Notes: a model not told the origin generated them from the sequence alone. 64,000 nt of DNA from Urechis unicinctus (GCA_034190875.2 CM067346.1:48502257-48566256); one strand, 5' to 3'. Shown: positions 21,801 to 34,866, counted from the first letter of the stretch. Translations and numbers: made by a program.

Positions 21801-24800
21801 ATTGAATGATATGGTGATTTGGGAGGGTAAGATATACCTCAAGAGCAATCATTGAACGAAAAGCTTACTCTAACGATAAAGACAGTACTATTGGTACTAA
21901 ACTCTACCAGCCATTCGTTAACTTAAATATCTTGCTGCACTGATGTTTTTTTGGAAATCGTCGGTGATAACAGTCATCTTTTGTACGGATCTAAAGCTTC
22001 ACAATATTGTTCAGTGAAAAAATACATTTGCTGACAGCGCAAATAGTAGTATATTACCCAGTGTAAAAACAACACCACAAAAGTTTGCCCTTTGACTTTC
22101 AGTTAACGAATGGGGCGTAAAATACGGTCATACCTGTATATCTGGCTTCATGAAGAGTATATATGAGCAATTAACAAAAACACCGTGTGTCATCAACACA
22201 AGATTTCTTCCGAATAGAATCAGCGAAATAGATGGACTATTAAATGTGAATAAGCATAAACGCTACATGTGAAGGCAAACACATGGCGATGCTCAGGATG
22301 GTTACTAGACACAAATTGAACGATGATTGTGCATTGCTATCAGCCATCATATTCTGGTCAGAGCTCGAAAACAAACTATGCTGTAGTCTATGTTCTTTTT
22401 ACAGAAGAATGGCTGCATGTTTTGAACATTACCTACATCTAACGATTGGACGTCTCTGTGCCTACTTTGAACTCCTCAATAGAATAAAAGCAATTGCTTT
22501 TCTTGATGAACCTTTGATATCTTGAATGAGCTAATTCGCGGTTTAGTAAACGCTTGGTTGGATCTATTTATATTAAAACGCGTCTAAGGATTGAACAGCG
22601 CAAAAATGTAATGTCTTGTTGACACGACATTTTTTTATATGTTCGGTAATTATAATTTTATCTGCTCTTATGCTCCCTATCGGCATTTATACAGACGATC
22701 ACTGCATCAATGTAATAAGAAAACCAATTTCTGTGTCAAAACTAAACCAAAACATTCTGTAGCACGCTCAATGTGAGTGAGCGTATTAAAATGCTAGGAA
22801 TTTATTGGCTGAAGCTTTCAAAAAATGTCCGTGTTATTTCACCTTTGCTTGGATAGCAGCGATTGTAAAAACAGAAGCGTGCCTCATTCTAGTGAACGAA
22901 CAACCGACCTCAATTTCTCTCACCGAAAGAACTCTTTTTATTAGCCATTCCTTATTGAGTCACACAGTGGTGATTGTTCCAGACATTGATTGATAAATCT
23001 GGTGCAAAAGTTGGAGGGAAAACGGTAATGCGTAATCTCCTGGTGACGGTAAGCAGCCGTTGTTGTTTATGGTCTAGGAGCAAATCACACATGTGACGGT
23101 TGCTTTGTATAAATAATAAGCAATGTATTTTGTCGTCTACATATTTGTAAAAATGCCGCTTGAATAGAAATCAGTTGGAGCAACATCACATATAGTGGGA
23201 GCAAACTGTTGAGCCGCCCTATTACGATCTCAAAGTGAAGCCCCCAGTAAAAATCACATTTGACATATTAGCATGACAACAAGAGACTGTGAAGCAGAAA
23301 TAACCGACATGACTATTTTCGTGTATGTTTCGCATGCATTACTTGTTGTAGATTTCGTCCCGTACACAGGCAGTCTCTAAGTAGCCCATTTATTTCCAAT
23401 CGAGCCCTCGAGCTATCTTACAATTATAAGTACTCTCAAAAGATGCGCAGTTTGTAAACGACCTTTCTCTAATACAATTAGATGTGGTGTTGTGTCAATC
23501 GGTATGTAGCTAGGTAGTTTTGCTAATGACGGTTTAGATGGTTGGTCAGCAATTCTTTTTTGAGCTAATGATGGGCATTTATTGCGCCTAGCAATTTAAA
23601 ACCCAGATAGTAGAACAAGAGCAAAATAACAACTCAGTGTACCAAGGTCACGTCAAATAAACGTAGACCTTCTAGATAGATATAACAAGCCTCGATGCAA
23701 TCCAATCAGAAAAGTAGATGAACCACATTTCCTCCAATTGTTCCCACCCTTTCGATAGCTATCAGGAATAACATGTATTTGCTATCACAGCGGTGACATC
23801 TGATTGTCACTGGCGCCTAGCAGTGCTTTGACCGGGAATATACATGACACGTAGTCCAAAGGTAACATGCAATCACACAAGTTTTAATTTTGACAAAGCC
23901 TGTCTTCTGAATACTTCATTCGGGATATGTGTTTGTTTATAAAAGTTTTATTAGGATTGCTACAACGAGTTAGATTAAAATCGTCGCATCTATGTAGTTT
24001 TATTAACTCGACCCCCCCAGATAACACCACTCCGGCATTGTTGATATTACCCTGCCGAGCATTTCGCTTGTTGGGTTATTCACACAGATTTACGCATCAA
24101 GCAAATTATCTCTGTTCCCCTTAAATATTTGTTGCGACATAACCGGAGGCATTGCCTAGTGTGCCTTATTCTTCATACCGCACTGGCTCGATTGTGATGG
24201 GCGTATCAGTTGAGCTGTTTGTTTAGGAATGCCGGCGCGCTGCTTCCGACCTGATGAGATATGCTAGCCGTTATCATCGAGCGCTAACCATCGTCCCCAA
24301 ACCCCCATATAACAGACAAATTAAACCATTCAGACAATCAGAAAAATTAAACCATTCATTGCTACCAGCTTTGACAAACGCGGCCTTTTAGGCCTTAAAA
24401 CACAAATTATTGTAAGCCAGGACGCCTAAATTAGTTTGGAGATCTACCAGTCTACCAAGCTGATGAACGCTGTACTTATCCACAATTACCGTGCCGAATT
24501 AGATTGTCTTTTGCCTTACACCCTCCAAATACACGAAAAGTACGATATGTTCCTCTTCCTTCCAATTGCAAGTATCATCAGCCGTGTGCTCGGCATTAAT
24601 TTGTGAGACATGGTTACCCTTGATTATGTGCAACCACACGACACTTACATCATCATCGATCCTCCTTTACCATGAGATAAAAATATGTTCCATTATTTAT
24701 TGCGTCCAGCCAGGTTTCCTGAAACTTGCTTCCGGTATCATTGATTGACAAATCTGTATTACGTTACATAATTATACATCTAAATTTGTTTATGCGCCAA

Positions 24801-25270
24801 ACCGAAGCAGCTCGTAATTGACACAGCAATCATTTACCGGGCAGTATGCTTACGAGTCACAAGTGCTATAGCGTAACAGACACACTAGCACCCATGACGA
24901 TAATTTGAGTGATGCTTTTCGTCAAGTGTGATTATATTTGCTTTTTTGATCAAAAGAACTTATTTGTACTCATTTTGTTTTTCTGATTTGACACACAGCG
25001 CAGTTAGACGCAACAAAGAGGTATTTAATAAGGATCATATCCTGTCTGTGCTATAGAATGCAAAAGGGTGCTTTGCCTACCATGCGTTAAGGATATGACA
25101 TCAATCACAGCGGTGCGTTCATCATCAATCCGCACTTATGTGAATCTTAGAGACACAGAAGTAATAATTTTCTTTATATTTGATTTGATGGTTGTGATAA
25201 ATAGCCAGATTCTCCTTACATCCTACAGATTTACCATTAGGAGCACAGGGGTAACTGTCGTTTTGTGTGT
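18804..25270. other. Gene-free unique DNA
   Basis: About 6.5 kb in which I see only frames of 60-113 codons with no domain. The stretch 19600-20080 is somewhat more GC-rich and holds a 113-codon plus frame (19605-19946) overlapped by another (19846-20085). Neither shows recognisable motifs or a consistent exon structure. A 45-bp duplication near 21144 is listed separately. Confidence 0.5.
21144..21240. repeat. Imperfect direct duplication, about 45 bp
   Basis: acaacaaatc(c/t)attg ... gcatccagac occurs twice in tandem, starting at about 21144 and 21189, with several substitutions and a 2-3 bp indel. Confidence 0.8.
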
Positions 25271-25271
25271 T

Positions 25272-25285
25272 GGGGGGGGGGGGGG
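25272..25285. repeat. 14-bp poly-G run
   Basis: A homopolymer of 14 G follows gtgtgtt. It lies about 40 bp left of the TIR element. Its exact length is likely to be error-prone in the assembly. Confidence 0.9.
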
Positions 25286-26263
25286 TAGCTCGAGGGGTCG
25301 AAGAAGTCTTTTTTCATGAAAACACCTGGGGCCGTATCCACAAGGAAATTTAAGTCCGCAAACTCAGGTTTTTGAGACGGCAAGCTGAGCTGGCCGTCTG
25401 AACCGTATCCAAAAAAAATCTTGTCTCCTACCGTGCTCAACTCTGAGCCACCTAGGTAACTGACTTAAGTTCGCTCGCTCAAAGTTAATATTTACAGGAA
25501 AATGCTTTCACAGATATGAATAAGAACATGTATGTTCCTAAAATGAACTAAAACATAATCAGCCGTTCGTTATTTATGACACACCAATTTCTATCGGGAT
25601 ATTTGAATTATTTACGCAGCAAGTTGTTCTCGTAAAAACGAAGCGGGGAATTCCTCACAAACAATCGGGTCGCTTAAGAGAGGCTGTTGTTTCCTAAAAA
25701 GCGAGGCAGCTTGCAGTAGTCTAGCTCCGAATTAGGATTGGTTTGCAGGATAATCTGAGTGGATGGGAGTTTCCAAGTGAATAGAATATCCATTCACGAT
25801 TGGTCATGTAACAGATAAATTTCTTAAACTTCATTAATCAAAACAACGGCGCCAAGATTCACATTTCGTATTATTGAATATAAGAAAAGCAGGTGCCAAG
25901 CCTACAAGTCTATGAATCTACTTCATGATAACATGGCAGATATTGAAAGTGCCCCAAAGCACACCAACGACAAGGGTTATTTTGCGATAAAAAAACTTCG
26001 TTTTATACGTCAAAGACAACGACACGTCATACACTAATGACGCGCAGTGACCCGGTAAGGCACAAATAACAACGGACTGTCAAACAACAAAACTAAACAA
26101 GGAGTGTTTATATTTATCGCGGAATAATCATGTTAATAGTGCAAGCATGGTCGATGGAATTATTTCCCAATCGTGTGGATTAGCCGTGATAATATTACCG
26201 ATTATAAGACCTAGTAAGTCTCCATAATACACAATGGTTCATCGTGCCGTTGGCGTTGTGGTT

Positions 26264-26312
26264 CATTGTAATGATTGTTATCCAGGAATCATGGATAACA
26301 ATCATTACAATG
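26264..26312. repeat. Perfect inverted repeat, 21-bp arms with 7-bp loop
   Basis: The arm 26264-26284 (starting cattgtaatgattg) is the exact reverse complement of 26292-26312; the loop is ggaatca. It lies within the TIR element, right of centre. It may be a fold-back generated in the element or the joined ends of a smaller nested insert. Confidence 0.95.
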
Positions 26313-26351
26313 CCGTAGATTGGAGTGCTGAGAATATGCATTATTGAAACT

Positions 26352-26391
26352 CGTATATTATACTTGATATCACCGTATATTATACTTGATA
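26352..26391. repeat. 22-bp direct repeat, two copies
   Basis: cgtatattatacttgata occurs at 26352 and 26374, separated by tcac, just right of the long hairpin inside the TIR element. Confidence 0.9.
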
Positions 26392-26812
26392 CCATATAAT
26401 ATTGTACAGTCGGATTGAATGAAGGTGAGTGACATATTCATAAACAATCGGTTTTAAGGCTATTCCTTTTTGACGGTAGGTCAAGACTATATTATATAAA
26501 AGTCAGACTAGACCACTTCTATTCCTTCCTCTAAATCCATCATTCTTCGCCATGTTATTCCATTTTCTGTCTAATGAACACTTGATAACATATTGTTCCC
26601 TTTTCCAGTAAGACACAAACAATGATCGCGATGGTATATGCGTGAAATTATAGCCACTAATCGTTTTTGGCTGTTTGCCAGCCTTGAGCTGGTGGTCTCA
26701 GCTGAGTTCGCTAACAATTTGTTTTGTGGATACGCCTTAGTTCGCAGACTCAGCTAAGCTCGCCGACTCAAGTTAAGGCGACTCAAGTTAAGATTCTTTA
26801 TGGATACGGCCC

Positions 26813-27021
26813 CTGCTATTCGGGCGCCAACCTTCTTTGAGAGCGTACTTTTGGTCATACATTTGTGGCCTGCATGGGGCGAGCCTTGGCCCGAGCCTCG
26901 TACAAAGGTCGTTTTGGAACCGCAGTTCTCTATACCACGGGAGCCTCCACATGTCGCCAGCCAACACAGCAGGTCGCAACGGGTCATAGTCCGCTCCTCT
27001 GTGACCATATTCGACAACCAT
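26813..27021 (-). CDS. Exon-like GC-rich frame, unrecognised protein
   Basis: The minus strand from ATG at 27021 stays open for about 69 codons, then hits the TIR element. It reads with an unusual W/P/R/Y-rich composition: GADYDPLRPAVLAGDMWRLP, WYRELRFQNDLC, then QMYDQKYALKEGWRPNS. The stretch is visibly richer in G+C than its neighbours and many codons end in G or C, both suggesting coding. A stop lies directly before the ATG. An alternative start is a splice acceptor (acag) before the GAD block. With the element removed, the last codons are followed by cag/gtgttt, a possible splice donor at the insertion point. I do not recognise the protein; a decayed exon or transposon-captured fragment is equally possible. 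Confidence 0.35.
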
Positions 27022-30000
27022 TTAGACTAATGATATGGTATACACAATGGCATATAGATAACAGAAGCCTACCCGTAGCGCTATCAACACTTGTGCATAG
27101 CCTAGATTGGGGTCACATGAGCTATGTGGAAAGGTTTGCAAATTTGAATACTGCAATCAGCACCGGTGGCGAGCAAGAAAGTAAAAGGTAAACCCACCGG
27201 CCTCCTGTATACACTGTGGACGCACAACCATCTCGAGTTTGCAGATTTGCACATCTTCTAAGCGGGAACGCGACGTGCTACGCTGGACAGAAAAACAATG
27301 TAGACAAATCTTTCCACAGGTGCTCAAACAGCTTCAAGCTTGCACTATTCCATGTAGAAAGGGTCCCAAATTGGGGTAGGCTTGGGGGCCGTGTTTGGAG
27401 GTGGTAGGAGAACAAGGAGTGAGAATAAGTGAGCTGACAGAGTGTAAACAAGGAACAACTTCCATTTAGCCACTAAAACATGACCTTTCAATGCATACAC
27501 ATTTGATTTCACTCGGATGGTTATTAGCAACCATAATACGTCTCAGAGATATACGTTAATTGCATGAAACCGCAATGTGATATAAAAAGTATCCGGATAT
27601 TTACAAGGAAACAAATGAATAAAATAAGAACGCTTCTCAGATATAGCAGTTTTATCGTGATTGGATAATAGTGTATCATACTACCGAGAACACAAACACA
27701 AAACTAAACATATGTCTAGTTGCAGTGTCGCATATCTATCAAGCTGAGGCGACCGAGGAAGCGATATCTAATTGCGTAATAAGCAAGACTGCTGTTGTTA
27801 TGCGGATAATTGTGTGGCAGCTTAAGATTTTCCTAATTGTCACGGCATATTGTCGGTCCCTTTTGTCACGGCTGGGTGGCACAAACAGGGATCAGTTGTA
27901 ACGGGATAAACAATTATCCAAGGCCTTGAACGCAATGTATGAGATATTATATTTGTTAACCGCCTTAAGTTACAAAGATTAGTCAGTTTTGTATGAGAAT
28001 AGGGTCGTGCCATTGTTGGATTTTGCTGCCTACACTGTGCATCACAACTGTCAATGCCAAGACAGTTAATATTCACCGAGTCTATAATTGCAACAAATAC
28101 ACACTTAATCGTCAGCGCCCGTCCTCCCCCTGACGAATTTCAAGAAACCCTATAGTTTAATTGTTTAGCGTTATGTGATTAAATTGCAAAAGCACCGGAT
28201 ATTTATAACAAGATATTGTCAAATTTTGGCAAGCTGCAAGCCTTATATAATTGTGTCATGATCTTCAAGTTTTCAGAACACCAACTTTAAACAAGAAGCG
28301 TGCGCAGCGAACATCGTTATCGGTCCGTTTTGACTTGCGGGGAAATCCTTTGTGAGAGCTGGTAGGCATGACAAGGCGTTAACAAGCGAATTACGTAAGT
28401 GAAGGTTTTCTGTAAACCGTGGCTTTTCACATAGTATATATGCTTACAGCACAACATATCGCTGTTGCTTATCATGCTTTCAGTAGAAATAAAACGAAAT
28501 TTGCAAAACATGAAGAGAAGTTTTGCCTGATGCATAACGCCTGCCTTCATGATTATGTCATACATAAGCGGCGTGGACCAAACGTCTAAACATACACTTG
28601 CTCCTGGCGTAAACACTGCGATAAGTGCCAGGATAAGCAGTTTACCATATGAAGGTTCGTATTATTAGCAACAACGATTGGCATTAGATTGATATCATAG
28701 AGCAGCAAGCTTTCCTGAGCTCACTTTAACATTGCCGAATCTTTTGTATAACGGATCTTAACTGCAACCATCGTTGTAAGTCAACTTAACTTTTATACAA
28801 AATCGCTATATTTCAGACGCGCCCAGCATATGTGACATGTATCCTAAAGTAATTAATGTCAAAACTTATCGAGCTCTCCAAAACTGCGCCGTGAAATGAT
28901 CGGTTTCGGATGTTAAGCAACCGTTAAAATTTGTGTCATTTTGTATATATTCCGAAACAATTGAAGGTTACAGAGTAAATCTGGGAGATTCATTAGCTAT
29001 ACCCTGAAAGCTCGATATTCTGCAATACATCATCAATTTCTTACAATATAGCTGAACCATTAGTGCGTTTCAAAATAGTAGTTTCCATTAACCGCCGGAC
29101 AATCCGATTAGGGTGCAATCCCTACGATACGGTCATCGGTGGTCATATCAGAGTAGAGCAACATGCCGCTGGAAGTGCCCTTGAGGTGGTCCTTGAGGTC
29201 AATTTCAGGTTAATTCAATAAGCAGTAATAATTATCGAAAAACCGATGTTGGTAGTATCTGGAGTATGGTAGAGGATAAAGCTACACTTTAAGGAATGTT
29301 GAACGCCCGTACGTGTGTGATGCAATCTGACCAGGGAGAGATAAATTTATGTGATTGTAAAACAATGCAAAGCCCCGTTTGGGGCGATTTACAGCTGCAT
29401 GCGGAACAGAGTTGATGGTGTCGCGTCCGACGTAAAAACGGCATGATGGACTCAACATAATTCGTAGAAAATTATTCAGCGGCCAACCCATCGCTTTTGT
29501 GGCTAAATGCTCCGACATTTCGAAAGCCAGGTTATAGGCATGGTACATGAAGCTTTCATATTTGAGTGTTGATGCGTATTGTTGACCGAAAGCTAAAAAT
29601 AATGACATGCAAATATTGCAATACGGATGTTATAGACAAATGAAGAATCCACATATAAATATTTGATTTACGATTTCTGTACACAAATATGGCTTAATGA
29701 TGATATATATAAGGTGATATAGTGATTCTGTGCAAGCTGTCAATCAGGGAAGACCCATGTTTGGAGTACAAAACCTTATCAGATTCTCATTGCTTAATGG
29801 ATTTAAATACAAGGAACAGCCATTGTGTTTTCACCGACAATACCTGCTTGTCAACATCATAAATGAGTGTGGCTGGTGCTACTCATTTGGATGCACGTTA
29901 TCTGTGCTTGAAAGGTCCATTGTTGGTTATTTGGCATAACATGAATGCTAAGCATTACTATCCCGACCATATGTGATTATAACTTTCTGGATTAGAATTG

Positions 30001-31979
30001 CTTCAGGACAGTAGGCCATTTTGTCAATGCAGGCTGTGAGAATGAAAAGTCGCTAAAAGCTGAAGGTTATAGAGTACAAGCAAAACACTCGACCGACTAG
30101 ATTTTTATACGCGGAAACGTTTTAGGTAAGCTGAAATAAGCGACATACCTATCAGATATTTTCAATAATAAAAAATAATCTTTCGAAAACCTTATGAAGT
30201 GTCCGATAACACATTACCACCAAAACCACTCAACCACGCAAACGTGCCTTCACTTGGTCACGTCATTTACATGAGGCCTTCCAGGACGCAAACAAAAACC
30301 GCATTGCAGCAATTACTGCTAATACTCTAATTTCCGCATCTAATGTACAACGCAAGAAATTGTCATGACATTTGTATAAATGTTTATGATTGCACATGTG
30401 CTCATACACAATGGGTACACACAGACACCTCAGTTTGCGTGAATATCTGCTTCAGAATTCCATTCTTGTGTTGGGCATATCTCATCAATCATTCCGTGCT
30501 GTCAATGGGCGAACAAAGTTTCGCTAGCATTGATGGAAGGAGTAAGATCTCGAGACAGTTTTAGGATAATACCGTTCGATGACATGACCATGTGACTGCT
30601 TTATATCATGGTAACCACTGCCTTATGTGACACTCAGGAGGTGACCAGGCAATAATGAAAAGTTAGATCCGGTTGTGCTCGAGCGATTGCACGAGAAATC
30701 ATACGCAATTACGTATACATTTTTATGACAATGATATGTTTCGAACATTTTATCCTCACGAATAATAGGTCGTATTAAACGCGACGTTCTCTGATTACCG
30801 GTTATCTATCGTATTATTATATCTTGTGCGCGTGGCCAATGTTTTCGCCAGTTTCTCTAAATTAGAGGTATTACATTTTGCATTTTTATTCATTTATGAG
30901 TGCACTTTTATGTGCATGCAGCGTGTATTTGATAAAGCACAACTATGAGTTCGAAGGATTGCGTGTGATATTTATTAATCACTAAAACGCTTACCATGAG
31001 CATAACGGATGATTTAACGTTGAGGGATCATACATGTTCCACGAAGGGTACTACATGGATAACACTATTTCATCGGTCGGTGTTAATTTTCCCGAGTTAT
31101 TAACTGCTGTAAATAGCAATCAATTGTCTAAACTCAAAGTCGAACATCAGATTATTTACTTAATTATCATGCGAAGACGTATTTTGCAATCAGGTAAGTA
31201 TATGTTCATGCAAATTCATATAAATGCTGGGACAAGTCAAACCGATTACCAACCGTTTTCTAAATATTTGTGTCTAGTTGTTACGCTACAATGCGGATTC
31301 ATTGTACAATCATAATAAAACCTACCATAATTTTAATCAAGCCTGCTATCATCATAATTAGCGGTATATCGCAACTCTGCGACGAGAATTCACAATGTTT
31401 GTAATACTTGCACGCGCCAGAGACGATGCCAATAAGATACACAGTGATTATGAGTGGCTAAATGAAATTTTGAAACAATTACTTCAGTATGATTAGGATG
31501 TTACGTAATTAACATAGGTGAACGCAAATCATGACATCTAGGTCATCCAACTTGAGGGCCAATGTTTAACAGCACAAATGTGATTGGTTTGGTTATTCTT
31601 TGATATTCTTCGTTAGGAGTTTTTATGAGTTAAAAATAAATACCCAATGCGACGTTTTGTGGCATATAAATATTCCATAAATATTCTACTACATTCGCCA
31701 ATGCATAAAAAACGTGCTTATGTGACAGCTGGGATTGTCTAATGCTGATCTATAATTGATATTGCTATCATCCCATTGATGGCTTCGGAAATAATGACTT
31801 AAGTCTCAATTTGATTTGCAATGCAATTATTCGATGCAATATTCTAAGGGTAACGTTTTAAGATAAATGACGTCATACTAATACAACTCGTCATTAGGGT
31901 TTGGAGTAGAATGAGAGTAAAATTATTATCCTCAAGTACCAAAGATCAGGTAAACTTATTTTCTTCTCGTAACCCAGCA
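27022..31979. other. Gene-free unique DNA
   Basis: Nearly 5 kb with only short frames. The longest on the minus strand is 29282-29608 (108 codons, starting MSLFLAFGQQYASTLKYES); it has no recognised domain and its length is within chance for this much DNA. No repeat family member was noticed. Confidence 0.45.
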
Positions 31980-32638
31980 AAACGCAACCATAAGAAAGGC
32001 CATGTACCCTAAAATGTCTTAATTATTGTACATAGCAGCAGCAGCGAATTACAACGGGGATGGAAAAGCGACATTCAGCTCAGGCATATATCAGCAACAT
32101 AAAAGACGTTCACTGTGATCTAATCAGCTGGTTAGTATATGGCTGTTTGATGTTGGAGCAATGTGAATATCCTGAAAATTAGCATTACGATCAAACTTTT
32201 ATCGCAAGTGAGATAATGGAAACGAGGTTTGCAGATGTATCTTCCTATGTTTACAGCTTCTGGTACCACCATAAGGTATATCGTAATTGCATCTCATTCA
32301 TGCTTGCATTTCCTCTTGGCATTCCCTGCATGGCAGGGGTCAATGGAACCAAAGCTTCGATAGCTTTATACCACTTGATCTTAATATGATAACCCTTATA
32401 GCTGACACTTGGTTTTTATCAAACTAATTCAATTTACAACTGGGCGCTAATTCAACTGGATTTTTTTCAACATTCTTACCCAAATTGCGGCTAAAAAAAG
32501 ATAAATTCTAACTTACTCGGTTAAGTTGGCTTTTCATTCGCTGTCGTTGTTATACTAGTTGAACTGTATTAAAACAAAATGCTTTTCTATCATTTTACTG
32601 GCTACCCCTAATATTCGTGGTAACTTTATTTACATCCA

Positions 32639-33130
32639 AGTCCTGTTCGTGTACAGCAATTCATTACCCATGTTGCCATCGTCGTAATGTTCTGAATTTA
32701 ACCAAGTATAATCTTAGTATAGCGAATTTGTAAATTGGCAGATTAGCGAAGCTAATAGGCTTAATTGTTTAAGTTAAAATGGCACTATTGGCGGTGGCAA
32801 CACGCCAGTAAATGACGCAATGCTGCTAGATATAATGAGAGTCAACCAATATCACATAATGACGCATATTGCTGTCGTAGACATTTACACTCAGGACATG
32901 CCTGGTACAGCGATTTACTCAATACCCAAGCTGCTATCGTCGTTATCATAGGGCATCTTTGTCTCACATTCCACAACAAATTGACAGATACGGGAAGCTA
33001 ATAAGGTTAACTGCATCAGGTAAACCCGCTTATTAGTGAGATGGCACTGTTGACGGTCGTAACAAACCAGTTAATGCAGCAATGCTGCTGGATGTAAAGA
33101 AAGAAAACCAATATCTTGGAATGGCGCGTA
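32639..33130 (+). repeat. Internal about 250-bp tandem duplication within copy I
   Basis: Words in the first half (gtacagcaattcattaccc, gccatcgtcgtaatg, cagattagcgaagctaatagg, atggcactattggcgg, atgacgcaatgctgctagat) reappear in order in the second half (gtacagcgatttactcaat, gctatcgtcgttatc, cagatacgggaagctaataag, atggcactgttgacgg, atgcagcaatgctgctgga). Copies II and III have only one such block. Confidence 0.8.
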
Positions 33131-33389
33131 TTTGGAGAAGTTGGATTACTTCTACATCGACCCGCATAAATAAATTGTCATGATGGTGCGGATAGGCCTT
33201 CTTTTCAATGGAAAAATTTGCCTCATTTAGTAGCCGATGTATTCAAAGCATATCAACCTCGCGTAAAGCATTCTTAGGACCAAACTATCTATCAAACCAC
33301 TCAATCATGAGTTAATAATACTTCATGCAAATTAAGTGGTACGTTGATTTTGGTGCGTGGATACTCTCTTCAGTAAACGCAATGTATGC

Positions 33390-33425
33390 ATTGCATACTG
33401 TTTCTAGAAAGAAACAGTATGCAAT
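33390..33425. repeat. Perfect hairpin, 16-bp arms and 4-bp loop
   Basis: attgcatactgtttct (33390-33405) is the reverse complement of 33410-33425, with loop agaa. Copy III has a different, shorter palindrome at the equivalent place (63742-63764). Confidence 0.95.
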
Positions 33426-34866
33426 ATAAAATCATGTCGTAAAAGAATCATTGTTTTGGCAGAGCAATTTTACATCCTGATATCCTTTTTAGTGAAGGTG
33501 AACAATGGCCGATGTTTTCTAGAGCATGACACTATGGATTTGCCGCACACTATATTATTTGTTGCTTGACGTAGTCCTACGCGACTGTTTTGTTTTCACA
33601 TTATTTCGGGGAAATGTTTGCCCAAAGAGCCTTACCGATCAATGCCAAATCCACTGTGGTGAATTTGAGTACACCTAACGCTGCTCAAACAAACACACCA
33701 ATGCTTGAGCCGTCAGTTAGCTGCAATAGTGCGACTTTAGGCTTAAGACGGTCTAGACGTTGAACAGATAAACCTGAAAAACACACGCATGGCACAAAAC
33801 ATTTTAAGGTAACATACTACTGTAAATCATATTTCCATAGCTATTAAAGACCAATGTAGAATACGAAAGAGAGTTTTTATTCACGAATATTGGTTAGAGA
33901 TAAACGTACAAGCAAATAGACAATTTGCTTAAAGTAATTAACCAACACTATGAATAGAAATGGACGGCGTTATCGATGTTTTCCGTTAGGTGTAAACCAT
34001 GATAAGCTAGCAAACGTATTGAACGTAATGTGACAGGAATGTCGAAACGAATAGATAAACAACGAACGAAATAGTGGGATAAATGGCAGAGTATCAAATC
34101 GGACAATCGTCCCTTAGGGATAGGTCCGGGACTCGTTCGCTCCGTTATCACCATAAATTGTACAGTTATTGCTGTTGAGATAGTTATTAATTTTACAGCA
34201 GATCAATAAATTGAGCCCAGCGATTTTATGGGAATCAAACATAAAAACCCTTTCATGCAATTACCTAGCAAATCACCTATAATCGCTGTAATTTTAGTAA
34301 TTTCAAACAACAAAAAGTAGGTTAGAATGTAACTGTTTGCAATAGGCCCAAATGTTGACAAAATGTGGTTCCGCAAATTTTCATCACGCAATATAGGTGA
34401 TTTGAAGAAAAATAAACATATGGTTACTCAAACCCTCCCCGCTTAGCTGATACGCGTATAGCTCAATTTGCCTAACCGTATATAAGACGTTGATGGGGAC
34501 CACTAGCTGAGGTTAATCGTTTAGCGATATTTAACTGTAATCTCACAGAAATTTGAACAGTATATATACAGTGCAGCGCGTTTTGAGTTTACATCAATTC
34601 ATGTGATGGATATATCTGTGGAGCGAAGAAATGCTGGCAGAAACATGTATGCACAATAGCTGTCGTAATCAACCAGCGGATCCCTCCAGAAAAACCGAAC
34701 ATGTTTTGCTCCTTTTGTATGAATTCAAACAGTGCATTCGGATGCCCCTCGCCTGTCTCATCATATTCAATTTCTTTGTTGTATGTAAATGCGACATTCT
34801 GATACAAACAAGAGCGCAGCAAAAATAAATGTGTAAATGGTTCTTCTCTTACAGAGAGATTCCGCG

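Larger units (their letters stand above)
25329..26812. mobile_element. 1484-bp non-autonomous TIR element (PIF/Harbinger-like)
   Basis: The left end gggccgtatccacaag and the right end, as its reverse complement gggccgtatccataaag, form terminal inverted repeats. Both sit inside a ctg triplet (25326-25328 and 26813-26815), a plausible 3-bp target-site duplication. Subterminal words such as actcaagttaag (26765 and 26780), ttaagtccgcaaactcag on the left, and partial copies of the terminal cgtatcca word about 80-90 bp inside both ends (near 25405 and 26725) are shared inversely. The interior has no transposase frame; it holds a long perfect hairpin and a 22-bp direct repeat. TSD length and GGG ends fit PIF/Harbinger, but family assignment is inferred. 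Confidence 0.82.
32000..34866 (+). repeat. Dispersed repeat family, copy I (upstream of the 4.1-kb array)
   Basis: Two parts of this segment recur elsewhere in the window in the same orientation. 32000-32550 matches 54430-55000 (shared words ggctgtttgatgttg, gatgtatcttcctatgttt versus aaatgtatcttactacgttt, caatttacaact). 32630-34330 matches 60930-62150 and, in part, 63140-64000 (shared words gtcctgttcgtgtacagc, ttcaaagcatatcaa, ggtacgttgattttggtgcg, tttgccgcacac). Identity looks like roughly 70-80 per cent with many small indels. No coding region is seen. A region of about 250 bp is duplicated internally (about 32639-32885 and 32895-33130). Confidence 0.8.

Noticed and set aside
26754-27191. 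Overlapping frames on both strands over the GC-rich patch
   Set aside because: Only the 27021-to-26813 minus frame has a plausible composition; the plus-strand 76- and 108-codon frames and the shifted minus frame look like shadows.
29282-29608. 108-codon minus-strand frame
   Set aside because: No recognised domain, no exon context, and a length within chance for 64 kb of six-frame translation.
34589-34822. 77-codon minus-strand frame next to the array, with a gtaagag donor-like word at about 34850
   Set aside because: Looked exon-like at first, but there is no domain or second exon and no supporting composition change.
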